DNA from: Symbiotaphrina buchneri
Lineage: Eukaryota; Ascomycota; Symbiotaphrinales; Symbiotaphrinaceae
Length of the DNA: 64,000 nt
NCBI GenBank assembly: GCA_001599915.1
Contig: BCIG01000005.1
Coordinates: 452,725-516,724 of the forward strand
Direction of reading: 5' to 3'
The notes below the pieces were generated by a model that saw nothing but the letters and a program-made list of their open reading frames with translations, searched no databases and was not told the DNA's origin. Below are positions 21,495-33,734 of the stretch, one piece after another (within the stretch, counting starts at the first letter, position 1; the number at the start of each line of letters is the position of its first letter). The position numbers and the translations under genes were made by a program.

Positions 21495-23239
21495 ATGGAA
21501 GACGCCTCGGGACCTTTCCTGGGCGCATCGCGGTTCAGCCATCCGGCCGAGGAGGCATTTGCACCAAGTCCTGTCGTCCGCGTCCCGCTACCCATCAGGC
21601 ACACCGACGCAGATAGTCCGCAGAGTAAGACTGGGATCTCGGGATTCTTTACCAGGCTGAGGCCGAGGAAGGAGTCGAAGTCGGATCCTCGGTTCGCCAC
21701 GAATGCAAAAGATCCCCGATCTGGGAGGAGGTTAGAGCGACTTCAGTCAACCCCAATCCTCTCGAGCCTCCTTTGTGTCAATCATATTCTCAAGCCGTCA
21801 TCCACGCAAGGCTGGAGGCGCCCTGCCTCTCGTCAGACACGATCCTACAGTCACGTGTCAAAGGAAGGCACTCTAAGGCATTGAGTTCTTCGGCAGCATC
21901 ACAATGGACGACCAAGGTCTATGTGCTGTCCAAATCGGGGGCTCTCTTCGAGTATCCGGGAGAAGGGCCCATTGACAGACAGCCAGAGAAAATCCTTCAA
22001 TTGACGAGACATACGGCAGCATTTGTGAGCGATGTCATTCCGGGAAAACCCTTTGTCCTACAAATCTCAGAGGTTGTGGATGGCGAGGTGGTTCTAGGGA
22101 CAACAGATACCAGGTCCTTGTTTTCGAAACTGGGTTTTCGCGATGAGGAACCCCGAAGGGAGGCTGCAAATATGCTCCTTGTCTTTGACAGTGCGGAACA
22201 TATGAATGTTTGGATGTCAATATTGAGACATCAGATAGATGTTTTGTCCGGCGAACATCCCGGTCGTGTCAACGATGCTTCCGCGGGCTTCGCTGGCCGC
22301 AGTTCAGAGAAGGTCCACAACCCTTCACAAGCACTGGCCTCCCCCATCTCCCAGGAAACTCTCATCGCTCCGCACGTTAGCCAGGGACTCTTCAATCGGT
22401 ATTCATTCAGTCGGAGCGGCCAAGCCGAAGATTTCAGAAGAAGGTCTTCCACGAGGTTCTCTGCCGAACTACCCTCATCACCCTCGATGTCCAACTCGAC
22501 AGTCATCTCCAACGATCAGCTGCAACTTGACCAACTTCGAGAGGGCTCTCGGTCCTCATACGTATCTTCAGGAAGACGAACGATCCTAACCTCGAGGAAC
22601 TCCACGCCGGCCAGCTCGCCGGTGATTGATTCATTCCCACCGGATGTGCTCGGAACTTCCTGGAGCAAGGAAGTAAACGCCGATCTCTTGTCTATTAGAT
22701 CCTCCCCCGAGGGTCAAAGGGTGGAGACGGCTCCGGGAAGCGCAAGGGAGAGCTTTCAGTCAACGACAGTGAGGCCTACCTCGACCGTTGGGGACTTGCC
22801 GTCGCCGCTGGAATGGGCCGGCAGGACACGAAAGGGCAGATTTGTCCCGCCAGTGTCAGAATCTGAAGCTGCCTTAACCACCATATCCTCGAATATCCAA
22901 ACCCCTTCAGCGTCGGTTACACCCTACGCTTTATCCAGGGTCGAATCATCGGCGTCGTCAGAGACCGCGAAAGATCGCCGGCCCGTGTCACTTCATCTCT
23001 CGTCCGAAGTTCCTCTTTCAGCCTCAACGGCGGGTTCTGTGGGCTCCTTCAAACGACCGAGGATTCAAAACCGGCGGTCTATGCCTGCTATTGCCTTGGG
23101 TCCCCCTCCCCTTCCTCCACCGAACTGTCCCCTCCCTGCGCCGCCGGTATTCCTGACTGGATCGGGGTCCAAGATGGGTGAGCCGCTGAGCCAGCCAGCT
23201 GTTCCCCGCAGGCCGGCGACGCGGCATAGCTATCAATGA
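21495..23239 (+). CDS. PH-domain protein, reading frame broken by an apparent one-base indel
   Basis: Reading starts at ATG 21495 (MEDASGPFLGASRF) and holds a family-like FFTRLRPRKESKSDPR block to about 21711. From there the conserved reading moves to another frame (WEEVRATSVNPNPLEPP, then CQSYSQAVIHARLEAP) and stays open to 23239. One extra C in the CCCC run at 21714-21717 would join the two. The body has a PH-like domain of about 150 residues (KVYVLSKSGALFEYPGEG, DRQPEKILQLTR, final helix HMNVWMSILRHQID), then a long Ser/Pro-rich tail with a polyproline segment. A 38-nt intron is arithmetically possible but too short for this genome. Function unknown; membrane or cortical binding is inferred from the PH fold. 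Confidence 0.72.
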
Positions 23240-24609
23240 GGCGGTGCGTGCTTTGACCAGACCAAAGAAGCCGAATATAGACGCACCAGGCTATTGAGCC
23301 AGGGGGAGCTGTCGCTCAATTGCGAAAAGTTTTGTTCTTTTGTTGTTATATCTTTGTTATATCATACACGGGCGGAGTCTCTTAGGGTGCGCTCGATGCA
23401 TGACCCAAGGAAAATATACCCGGTCGGGGGACGGCTGTGCTTTTATTTGGTGTTGTTGGGTGATGAAACAAAGGGGCCATGTGGGACCGGACTGCCTACC
23501 CATGACGCTCATGTGTCATGGGAGATTATGACATCTAGAAATCGAAATCGAAAGCTACAGGGTTCACAAAGTGTAAAGTCCAAAGCGTGTCCCGCCTGTT
23601 GACTCCTTATGGCCAATATGATCTATACCAAATAGAGCTTGTAAAAGAGATTCTCTGATCCTCATTTATTTGAGTGCTCTGTGGACCGGTGATCAAGTAA
23701 TCGGACTGTTTCGATTCACTTGTTTATTATTGAGTTCCGGAGATCCGGCATGGTTGCAGGACGGACTCGACAAAGCGGAATGTGTATGCTCCAAAACAAA
23801 CCGGATATGAGTAGATCATTCATGGTCACGCATGTTATCCTTTCCCCATGAGAGCGAGGTAGTAGACGCAGGCGTCTCGATATCCCGCCTCCTGTTGCCT
23901 TATATTCGTCATGCTCGTGTTAATGTCAGCAAGGGAGCCAGTGATGTGGACCTGGACTGCGGCTAGCCATAAACCCTCCTTCATCTCCTATATTGAAACA
24001 AGGTGACCACCGTGTAGCAGGCGATTGTTGGAGCGGCGTCGTATACCGACATAAGCCGGCCATGGGCAGCTGTAGTACAGGCGAAGATTGTAGTATCATC
24101 CAGAGCAGCTCATAGGGAGGAATCACTACGTAATGGCAGATGGGAACCTTGGAAGGTATTTGGAGGCGAACAGGAATTCGGCGGTCATGTCACCGGCGTC
24201 ATCGGGCAGTCCCGGAGAAGCGACGCGTGCTGACAGGTCTTCCGTATGAACCTTGAATCAATTGACACTGGCTGGGTACACTCATACGCGCAGAACCAAC
24301 GGCGCTTGGCGATTGTGAACCAGACAAAGGGCGTCCCGGGCCTTGAGGAAGATCAACAGAGAGGATCTCGATCCTGGGAGGACGTCGTCCAATCCAAAGG
24401 CTCATTCCAAAAGCTCATGCTCTTCGGGATCGTACGACGAAGCATCACCGAACCAAAGCAAAGAACCAGAAACAGCATACCATCCGCTGCCGGCATCTGG
24501 ACATGGCAACGACTTGGATTCGTAATCTAGAGCACACGTGCAAATGATTCGTCCTCATCAACCCCTCACGCCAACCACGAACCTCCCAAGCCCGGCAACA
24601 GCCACACGT
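23240..24609. other. Intergenic, convergent PH-domain gene / ubiquitin-L40
   Basis: 1.37 kb between converging stop codons, unusually long for a 3'-3' gap here. I found no convincing coding frame, tRNA or repeat. The 3' part near 24500-24609 is likely the L40 3' UTR. Confidence 0.45.
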
Positions 24610-25279
<670 letters not shown>

Positions 25280-25636
25280 GGCTGCGGTTGTTCGTCGATT
25301 TGTCGGGATGCAGTGGATCGGCCTTCGCTGCGACAGTTCGCCTGGGTGCGCATCGCGGCTCATGAGGCTCAACTGGAAGCGATCGCTTGAGGGCTTTTGC
25401 CCTAAGTGAGCAGTCACATTCGTCTGCCCTCTGTACCTCGACCCGGACCACAGCACTCGATGCATGTCGGGCCGTGGCTCAATAGGCCTAGCAAGGCACA
25501 GTGAAGACCCTGGGGTATTCTCTATGCATATTATCCACCGTTGCATTGTTTGATAGCCAGCGATCTACACTTTACAAACGCTCCTAAGGAGCTGGGGTCT
25601 CTACAGCGGGAAGGGGCTCGGAACGCCCAATAACAG
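25280..25636. promoter_or_regulatory. Ubiquitin-L40 5' region / RRN7 3' region
   Basis: 357 bp. The stretch next to 25279 is the 5' UTR exon of ubiquitin-L40; the part near 25570-25636 is the RRN7 3' end. No classical motif was identified. Confidence 0.45.
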
Positions 25637-27615
25637 TCAAATGGTACTCATTTCTGATTGTCTCTTGCTCTGCTCATGGGCCGAGGACTGTAGTCGTCGC
25701 TCTGTCTGATATACAGCCTTCACCAGGCTGCCAATTGTGATGCCTACCATTTCCGCCGCTTTCTGATAGAACATCCGCGCCGTTACCGTTAGATCTTCCT
25801 CGTGCCGATAGTGCTTGAAGAAGCTGCCCGGTCTACGAGGATCTCCCCCCTCAGCCGTATTCCTTCTCTGACGAACAGCCTTCCCAAGCAGAAGGGTCTC
25901 ATGAACTCTTCTAAGTGACTCTTCCTCTCCTATCGCTTCGCTGGAAACATCAGTTCCTTCTGCTCGGTCAAAACTGCTGCTTGGTGCTTGTTGATGCTCT
26001 TCTGGTAAAGGCTGCAAGGGAAACAATTGAAGGAGTTGGTTTGACACTGCTTCGCGTTAAATCGATCGGCTTTCTCTGACGAGTGTCATTGCACACCTGT
26101 AGCATTCTCTTCTCCAGCCGTTGCCCACGTCCTCTCGTACCACGCCATATACTCGTCCATCTGCTGGTCAGTCATCCCGAACACGTCCTCTTCTGTCAAA
26201 GCCATATTGTTACGACTCCTGGTGTCCCGGTTAACAGTCGTTTTCATATTGTCTTGGGCCTCTTGCCATGCCGCCCAGTTGATACATAACAGCGCTGGTT
26301 CATTCGCGTCTTTGGGGACCCGCGGCACCAGGTCAAAAGGGAAGCATAACTTGACGGCGATCACGAAGAGTGATATAAGCTGAATCTCTGGTAGATGGGA
26401 TAGACGGTAACGAGCCCGGAGTGAGAAAGCGAATGTATATCCCAATGGAGCGGATAGCCTGTTGACGGCCGTGATGACGTCCACTAGTTTGGAAAGATAT
26501 ATGAGTCCACGGATGATGACTAGAGCACTAGGTTGATATCACTTACGTGGCAGCGAGCAGGCCTTTGCATACTTAAACAACAGTATCCAGTGGTTCAAAG
26601 GCGGCAATTCCACTTCAAACTTCTGCCTATAAAATATTGCCAAATCGAGAGCCGCTCTGTGCAGGTCATTCTTTCTGAGCAAAGACTAGGTCTTGTTAAC
26701 CTGAAGCCGCAAACATCGGGCAAGGTCATACCATTGTGTCTAGAGCTGCCAGGAAATGGCCTGGTAATCTCTTCTTTATCTCGATCGGTACAAATCTGAC
26801 AGCCCGGATGAACACAATCCGCTCTTCATCTGCCCAGCTGTAGGCCAGTCAACATACTACTGATCCAAGTTGTATCTGGTACTGACCGATGCACTTCGCC
26901 GAGGCTAATTGGTAACCTAAGCAGCTGCATACCCAGGTAGCATAAAGCAAGGGTATCGATGAGAGTCGGGCCGTTGGCCTTGGACGACTGTTTCCTCCTC
27001 TTCAAGACCCTGCTCTCCCTTGATGGTTCATCGGACTGAGAGCTGAAAACCTGACTACCATGATAGATGTCGTCTTCATCATCGAGTCTCCCTTTAAAAC
27101 TTTCCACCCGCAGGGCCCATAGGTCTTTCACTACGCTCTTGATGTTGTATTCTGATCAGTGGCTGTGGAATCTTCCTGGATGTGCGCGCCCAACCAACCT
27201 CGAGCTCGACTGGAAACCCTTGCTCATGGATCAGCCAATGACATTGATGCCACAAGATCAATTGATGAGCCTCAAGAAAGAGCTCAAAAGCTTGGCTGCC
27301 GCCATAGACTGTTGTGAAGTGTCAGAACAGAGAATTCGAGAATGGATCGATGGGACGTGCCTCGTGAACCTATTTCATATTTCTCTATCTTCTGTCTGGT
27401 AATCCGTCCTTGCGTGCCGAAGCCGCCCTCCTCTTCTGCCTCGACTTGCTTGACACCCTAGAAAATTTATCAGATAGGCTTCCACAGATGCTCCGAGAAG
27501 GCAGGTATACAGGCTGTTCATGACCCTCTCGGCAGTACAAACGCCCGTTCTCCAGATGATACTGCGTGGATCGACAATTCTCTATTCCACATCGGTGCCC
27601 CTTCAAGGGAGCCAT
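25637..27615 (-). CDS. rrn7: RNA polymerase I initiation factor Rrn7 (TAF1B-like)
   Basis: Core-factor subunit, TFIIB-like, for rDNA transcription. Eight exons (27615-27511, 27457-27370, 27308-27199, 27137-26887, 26837-26732, 26670-26547, 26483-26097, 26046-25637) sum to 526 residues in phase. The N-terminus carries a zinc ribbon: MAPLKGHRCGIENC, then LYCREGHEQ. GGFGTQGRITRQKIEKYE follows, typical of fungal Rrn7. Cyclin-like helices include FELFLEAHQLILWHQCHW, SVVKDLWALRVESFKG and TLIDTLALCYLGMQLLRLPI. The C-terminal cyclin fold includes YTFAFSLRARYRLSHLPEIQ and LISLFVIAVKLCFPFD. The zinc-ribbon pattern is C-X4-C...C-X2-H. Assignment by family signatures is strong. Confidence 0.9.
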
Positions 27616-28298
27616 GTCGAGTGACTGTCTATGTGGGCACTTTGGCTGCTCCCCATGATAGCGAAAGGTTGCGACCCGAAAGCGGCATTGTAGGACGCTT
27701 TACAGCCTATACGCAATCTTCCTCTATTGCAGGCACAATAAGGCTGGTTTGAGGCAGACAAGCTACGGTAGGAGCATGACAACAATGCCTACCTTATCTA
27801 GATACTTTAGGGATCTATCTACGGTACCTTTACTTTATGTTTTGTCGAGCAGGCAGATTACCCACAACGGGTTAGGCCTGGCCAAATACTTCAAAGAGTA
27901 CGGCGGCATCCTGAAACCCCACAGAACCACAAGAGTAGCCACAGATGAAGGACGTTCACTCGGACATGCGGATCAATTTCCTGGATTTCTACATGCAGCT
28001 CGTCGTTCATCATATCGTCAACTTTTGCCAGTGGCTGTAACGAGCATGGAAACATTGAAAAGAATCTTGTGCACTGAGCGCGCGTGAAGCAAATCCCAAA
28101 ACACACCCAGATCCCATCCCCAAGAAGATCCCTTCCCCGAAACAGACAACCGGATACGCATGGCAGACTCCACAGCTAGGTCGACAAGAAACGCGGCATA
28201 GCTCTCCATTGCCAGCGAGAGCCATGGCCAGGGTGTCATGTGAAGTTGCAGATGCTCCCACGGCACAATCTGACGGCAAAGGATTGGATCGTGATGCT
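27616..28298. promoter_or_regulatory. RRN7 promoter / eIF5A 3' region
   Basis: 683 bp between two minus-strand genes. A GGTACC-bearing sequence (ACGGTACCTTTAC) occurs at 27820-27832. No RNA gene or other coding frame was supported. Confidence 0.45.
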
Positions 28299-29042
28299 TT
28301 AACCGCTGCGGGGGGCTTCCTTGGCATCGATTGCAGCCTCTTCACCCATGGCAGTGAGAACGATAACATCTACGAACATAACGTCAGCCCAGGCCACCTT
28401 AAAGCAACGGTAACAAAGGGTGCCATACTGGTCTCCTTCTCCTCGGTGCGGAAAAGTCTCTCAATTTTCTCACCGACCTCACCGTCGGGCATCTTGACGT
28501 CGTCCTTGAGATCACCGTCATCGTTCATCAGGGAGAGAAAGCCATCATCGGAGATATCGAGCTGGATGAAGAACGGCCAATTAGCATCTGGACCGTCACT
28601 GCACCGAAGGAACAGTCATCACTCACCAGCTGATACTCGCGGCGAGTGACATTGGGGACATCCATGTTATGGGTGGAGGGAGAAAGGTCTTCCAATTTCT
28701 TGTTGGTGAAGATGTCCAGAGCGACGATATGGACCTTGGCATGTCCGTGCTTGCCGGTCTTCGAGGTGGACATTTCCACGATCTTACAGGGGCGACCCTT
28801 GATGACGACGAAACCGTTCTTCCTCAAAGCAGAACATTGCATGGGGAAAGTCGCAGAGGCACCGGCATCGGCGCTCTCGAAGGTGTGTTCATGCTAGAGA
28901 GAGGGTGTCAGTGCGACGCTGAAAGCCATTGTAACTGATGGACGACGGAGAGGAAGAGTTCGATGGAGGCGCAGGATGAGGAGGGGCGAGGGCGGGGTTA
29001 GGGCGAACGGGCTGCGAAACATACCTGCGCATCGTCCGCCAT
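28299..29042 (-). CDS. tif51: Translation factor eIF5A
   Basis: Hypusinated factor that promotes translation elongation through difficult motifs and termination. Exons 29042-29025, 28893-28627, 28561-28429 and 28369-28299 give 162 residues. The first exon encodes only MADDAQ; then [20 protein letters not shown]. The hypusine loop [12 protein letters not shown] is intact, with the modified Lys in GKHG. The C-terminal OB-fold includes [20 protein letters not shown] and ends [19 protein letters not shown]. The last intron splits the codon giving KETNVIVLT. It is divergent from COG3 with 451 bp between starts. Confidence 0.96.
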
Positions 29043-29493
29043 GGTGAGAGTCAAGTAGAAGTAGGATGCAAGGGCGATTTCGTGTATGCGGAGCGATCGT
29101 GATCGAGGAGGACTGGGCGAGTTGTTTTGTCACCTGGATTGGAGGGAAAAGAAATGGGAAGAGAGAGAAATGGCGGGCAAGTAGTAAAGTAAGTGTGTGC
29201 GTGCCTGTTGGCCTTTGGCTTTTGCCTTGGACCTTAGTGGTGGGAGGATTTTCTCGATTCCATTTCAACGCCTTAAACCCAATCTGGATTAGCCCCACAA
29301 CCCTCTCCTCGCTCGCTGCCGTGACCAATCACCATGCACCTTGAGGGAAGAGCTCCAGCTCCACCTATTCCCCGTGTTATCTGAGGTAGTAGTCATTGTT
29401 GTTCGGACTCGGCAGATACGATTATAACTCGTTTGGAGACACGGCCTCCAATGCCATCTCAGCTCTCTGCTAGAGGGTATTCGGTCGCAAAGC
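29043..29493. promoter_or_regulatory. Divergent promoter eIF5A / COG3
   Basis: 451 bp shared upstream region. G/A-rich on the plus strand near 29140-29190 (pyrimidine-rich in the eIF5A sense), consistent with a strong housekeeping promoter. No specific site is claimed. Confidence 0.5.
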
Positions 29494-31791
29494 ATGTGGC
29501 GGGATAGATTCTCCGGTCGTTCAACGCCCTCCACCTCTTCGCCGCCTCCGCCCCTGGACCGTCCTTACTCGCTGGCCCCTAGAAGACCGGCCCACCTTGC
29601 TCCCGTCTCTCATTCGGCGCGCCCTGGCTTCAGTCCTCGATCTTCCTCTCTCTCCCTGACATCACAAGCATCTACAGGGAAAGCTCTTAGTGGCCCCAGC
29701 TTCAAGCAATGGCTCGGCAGTCCTCTTGCTCCCGAGGCCAAGGATCCATTGGTAGCGCTAGAGCAGATCTTGGGAACGGAGAATCGGTCGAAGCCTCAGC
29801 ACCCCAGTGTGGAGAGCTCCAACCTGGAGCCAAAGCCGACAGAGATTGTCGATGATGTTGACTTTGGAAGCCTTAGCTTGCAGGACTTCGAGAGGAACAG
29901 GGAGGAGCAAAGCACATCAGAAAAGGTATCTGTCGCTATCTACGATGGACAATCCATCGCCGAATGTACGTGCCAGACATTCTCTTCTTTTTAATGCCTT
30001 CGATGCCTGATGTCAAGAATTAGATGAGAAGGAACGAGAGAAATTCGAGGACCTGCATCGCTCCATCATTGTGGGTTAAGTTTCTTCCTGAGGCCCACCA
30101 GTATCAAGTCACTGATCGCCGTTCAGGCCTCTGATGAGATCCTCAGGTCTGTGGAAGAGTCATTGACCAATTTTCAAGCGGAACTAGGCGTTGTATCTGC
30201 TGAGATTGAAACCCTCCAATCCAAGTCAACTGTCCTGAACGCCAGACTTGAGAATCGCAAGAAGGCCGAGAAGTTGATAGGGCCCGCTGTAGAGGAAATC
30301 AGCATTCCACCTGCAATGGTGGTTAAGATCTCAGAAGGATCCATTGACGAGAAGTGGCTGAGAGCTCTAGAAGACATTGAAAAACGCACAAAGACAGTAC
30401 AAGCCAAGGTCAAGGAGCAATATAGGCCAAAAGCCGTAGAAGACCTTGTGCCTCTACTTGAGAGATTAATAAACAAAGTACGCTTCGGCCCTCCTGTTGA
30501 TGATCTTCAAGACTGATGAGGGTTTGAAGGCGCTTGAGAGAATCCGAGACTTCCTGGTCTCCCAGATCAAAGCCCTCCGGTCCCCAAATATCAACGCGCA
30601 AATATTACAGCGGCAGTCCTTTCTCAGGTACAAGGAGCTCTTCGCTTTTCTCTACAGACACCATCGGCAGCTGGCAGACGAAATCTGCCAGGCCTACATC
30701 TATACCATGCGATGGTATTATCTTCATCATTTCGGTAGATATCGGCAAGCTTTAGAAAAAATAAAATTACATGTTATTGACAAACATGACGTTCTTGGCC
30801 AAGATGATCCTGGCCGTAGAAGTATGTTTCGGTTTATCTTGTCAACGAATTAGTAGCTAACGTATCAATAACAGCCAATATCTCTTCGGCCAGGGGAGGA
30901 GTATCGCCGCATGATGCATTCAACCTTGGTCGCCGTCTGAATGTCTTGAAGGACCCGGACCAATCGGCGCTGACCTCTTATCTCGCCGAAGAGGACAAGA
31001 CGACCCATTTTGTTGAGCATCCGTTCCGATCCTTCAACCTTGCTCTGGTCGACAATGCGTCAGCCGAATATTCTTTTATGACAACCTTTTTTACCGGATA
31101 TTCTTTTCGGGTCTTATTCGGAAAGTTTCTGGAAATATTTGAACCTACCTTTGCTTTAGGTCAAGCCTTGACCAGAGCCCTCATCGACCAAACTTTTGAC
31201 TGTCTAGGCATACTGCTCTGCGTGAGACTCAATCAGCATTTCGCCTTTGAACTTCAGAGAAGAAAAGTGCCGACCCTGGAAGGCTACGTCAATGCCACGA
31301 ATATGCTTCTGTGGCCTCGATTTCAGATCGTAATGGATTTGCACTGTGAATCTGTCCGACATCTGACCTCCTCATCCTCCAGGTTCACGTCTTCAGCTCT
31401 GTCATTTTCCGTCACTGAGGCTGCTAAACAGTCTGGTGCCCCCCATTTCTTGACACAGCGGTTTGCCCAGTTCATGCAGGGTATTCTTGCTCTTAGTGCA
31501 GAAGCTGGAGATGATGAACCGGTTTCCAATAGCCTAGCCCGCTTACGCTCAGACTTCGAAGCATTCCTTACGAAATTGAGTAAGAGCATCGGTGGAGACA
31601 GCAGGAAAAGGGAACGGTTCTTAGAGAACAACTATGCACTGGTTTTGACTATAATTGGGGTATGTTGATGAACCAAAGCAGACAACCTCCGTACTTTTCT
31701 AAAGACCGACCAGGACACCCATGGAAAGCTTGCAGACGAGCAGAAAGAGCATTTCACAAAACTGAAAACTGCATTTTCTGGAGAGCGGTGA
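29494..31791 (+). CDS. cog3: Conserved oligomeric Golgi complex subunit 3 (Cog3/Sec34)
   Basis: Lobe A subunit of the COG tether for retrograde intra-Golgi vesicles. Exons 29494-29965, 30024-30070, 30127-30477, 30530-30821, 30875-31659 and 31714-31791 give 674 residues. A Ser/Pro-rich N-terminus precedes SGPSFKQWLGSPLAPEAKDP. A coiled coil spans splices at residues about 155-260 (YEKEREKFEDLHRSI, then EEILR-like helix and SAEIETLQSKSTVLNARLEN). The Sec34 core has SFLRYKELFAFLYRHHRQLA, YTMRWYYLHHFGRYRQALEK and HPFRSFNLALVDNASAEYSF. The protein ends KLKTAFSGER. All phases agree. Confidence 0.94.
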
Positions 31792-32155
31792 AATGGAGGA
31801 ACGAGCTGGCTTGTTCCTGCAATTATATAGTGACCAACTGCTAATGCTGGCTGACCAATCACCTGGCTATTTTGAAGGCTTGGAGATCGACATTGAGTGA
31901 CCGGCATGGCATTACAATGGAGTTGCCGCTGTGAGAAACCAATCGGATATCGCTATGTATGGATGATGTGGAAACGACACCCTGCCTGTGTCTGCACGAG
32001 GCCATAGAGATTCCATTTCTGCAAAGCTCTCACGCACCAACGAACATTCGAATGAACTTGTCATCGTCAGGATGGCCTTGGTTCTTCTTCGATGCTGGAC
32101 TGCCGTGGCTATTCTCGACTTAGTAGGGTAATATATCCGAGGAAATTTGGCTTTC
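31792..32155. terminator. Convergent 3' region COG3 / YIP-like
   Basis: 364 bp between convergent stop codons. Nothing beyond presumed polyadenylation regions was recognised. Confidence 0.4.
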
Positions 32156-33305
32156 TTACGCGAAGAAGAGGATCTTGATCGCTATGGCTAAGCCAGCATG
32201 GAGGCCCACCATGATGATGAGCAGGATCTTGGATACTTTCACATCGGTCGCACTGAGGACGGGGTATCTGCGGCAGTTAGCAACTGTCATGCAGGCTCGG
32301 ATCTGATTTACTTACAAGTTGCGTACTAGGAAGAAGGCTGAAATGGCAAATCCTATGGCCACAAACACCCAGTTCAGGACTGCAAGAAGTCTTAGTTTGG
32401 GACCATCACAGCGGAAGGGGTGCATACCCGTTATTGGAGACCAGGATACAAGAGCCACCGGGACCCAGATAAGGTTGGCATAACCATAAAGAGCCCAGCA
32501 TTCAAGGAGGTTCGCCGACTCACTACCAAACCACCTGAGCGCACCCCAGAGCGCAACGGGGATAACGCCTGCAGTACCTAAGTCTCTAGAGCTACCGACA
32601 TGTTGCATACTTGGTGGCTTACCTGTGTAACCATAGATTAGGCCAGCAGCACCTGTTTAGAGTATTAACTCAATCATATCATCACTCGTATATGCAGCAA
32701 TACTCACCACTAAGCAATCGGAAATCGTATTCAAAGTGCCCTTTGCCTTTCTCGCTGAGATACTGACTGATAGTTCCCGTCAAGAACAGGATCATGACAA
32801 CAGTAGTGGCAATCCAGAACGGCCCGTAAAGATCAGGGTTCCCCTCCAGAACATCAAGGAAATTTGCGCGGGGAAAGGCTGCAGCCCCACACCGTCGCAA
32901 GACCTCTGCAGTGTCCACATCGAAGAATTGGGCGTAGAATGACAGTGTCCACAAGAAGCGCTTTCCGGTTTCGGGTCTTGAGGTGTTCGGGATGAACCCG
33001 CCTGCGCGCTGATTAGTCGACGTTCCAGAGAGAGGAAGTAAGAGCGACGTACGAGACTCGTCCGGAGGGATCTTCCCCCGTCCTTGGCCGTCTTCGAAGT
33101 CTATGGACAGTCAGTCTCTCGCCCACACACGATTCCAAGGCGAAAGTGTACTTGAAGGGTGGAACTCTAGATCCTCCTGTAGATCGGTATGTCCTAGATC
33201 CCCCTGTCACGGGATCAGTACAAGCAGTCCGGCCAGAAAGCGAAAGGAGTACAATCTGACCTCCGCGTCAACATCGACGACCACGTCGTAACCCCTGCTT
33301 GCCAT
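32156..33305 (-). CDS. Yip1-domain Golgi membrane protein (YIPF1/2, Yip5-like)
   Basis: Five-TM Yip1-family protein expected at the Golgi, where it binds Rab GTPases. Eight exons (33305-33261, 33203-33152, 33100-33053, 33001-32708, 32652-32623, 32577-32428, 32379-32316, 32267-32156) sum to 264 residues. The start MASRGYDVVVDVDAE joins GDLGHTDLQEDLEFH, a conserved N-terminal acidic region. The Yip1 domain begins at RFLWTLSFYAQFFDVDT, with NPDLYGPFWIATT, the family signature. TM segments follow, including GAAGLIYGYT joined to GTAGVIPVALWG and VLNWVFVAIGFAISAFFLV. The end is AIAIKILFFA. Exon 5 is only 30 nt. Orthology within the YIPF1/2 subgroup is likely, not proven. Confidence 0.85.
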
Positions 33306-33734
33306 TGCACTGCCTAGTCTGCTGTCGAAGTGATGTGCAACTTTCTGCTCGAATTGTTGTGTGGCCTGGCTGCTGCAATGAAGTGTCCGCTCAGCTAAGG
33401 TATCTGTCTGTATGTTTGCGTGATGATGAGTATGGTAAGGTAGGTACGCGGCGGTGGTTGGATCGTGTCAGGGTACGAAGTCATGTACGGAGTATTACAT
33501 TTACAGCATTACGCCAAGACACAAAGGTAAGGTAAGGTACGGTACGGTACGGTACCTGCCTTGCCTTACCTCAGGTACCTTATCAATGTACGAGCCTTTA
33601 CAAGTCTTGCAACATTCACAAGCTGGCAAGTACCTAGTAAAGTAGAGGTGTGTACGGTAGGTTGGAAGATATTAAGGTGTCTGCTTTGATTTCGTTCTTG
33701 CTTTCTCATGTGCCGCGATAGTCGCCCTGTATGA
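33306..33734. promoter_or_regulatory. YIP-like gene promoter / TBC gene 3' region
   Basis: 429 bp, dominated by a GGTAC repeat tract (33526-33583) in the middle. The right end near 33670-33734 belongs to the 3' region of the TBC gene. Confidence 0.55.
33526..33583. repeat. Tandem GGTAC repeat with inverted arm
   Basis: Four perfect GGTAC units (33536-33555) preceded by two GGTAA units and followed by CCTGCCTTGCCTTACC and CAGGTACC. The GGTAAGG units at the left can pair with CCTTACC at about 33564-33570, so the tract could form a hairpin. It lies about 220-280 bp 5' of the YIP-like start. Confidence 0.8.
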
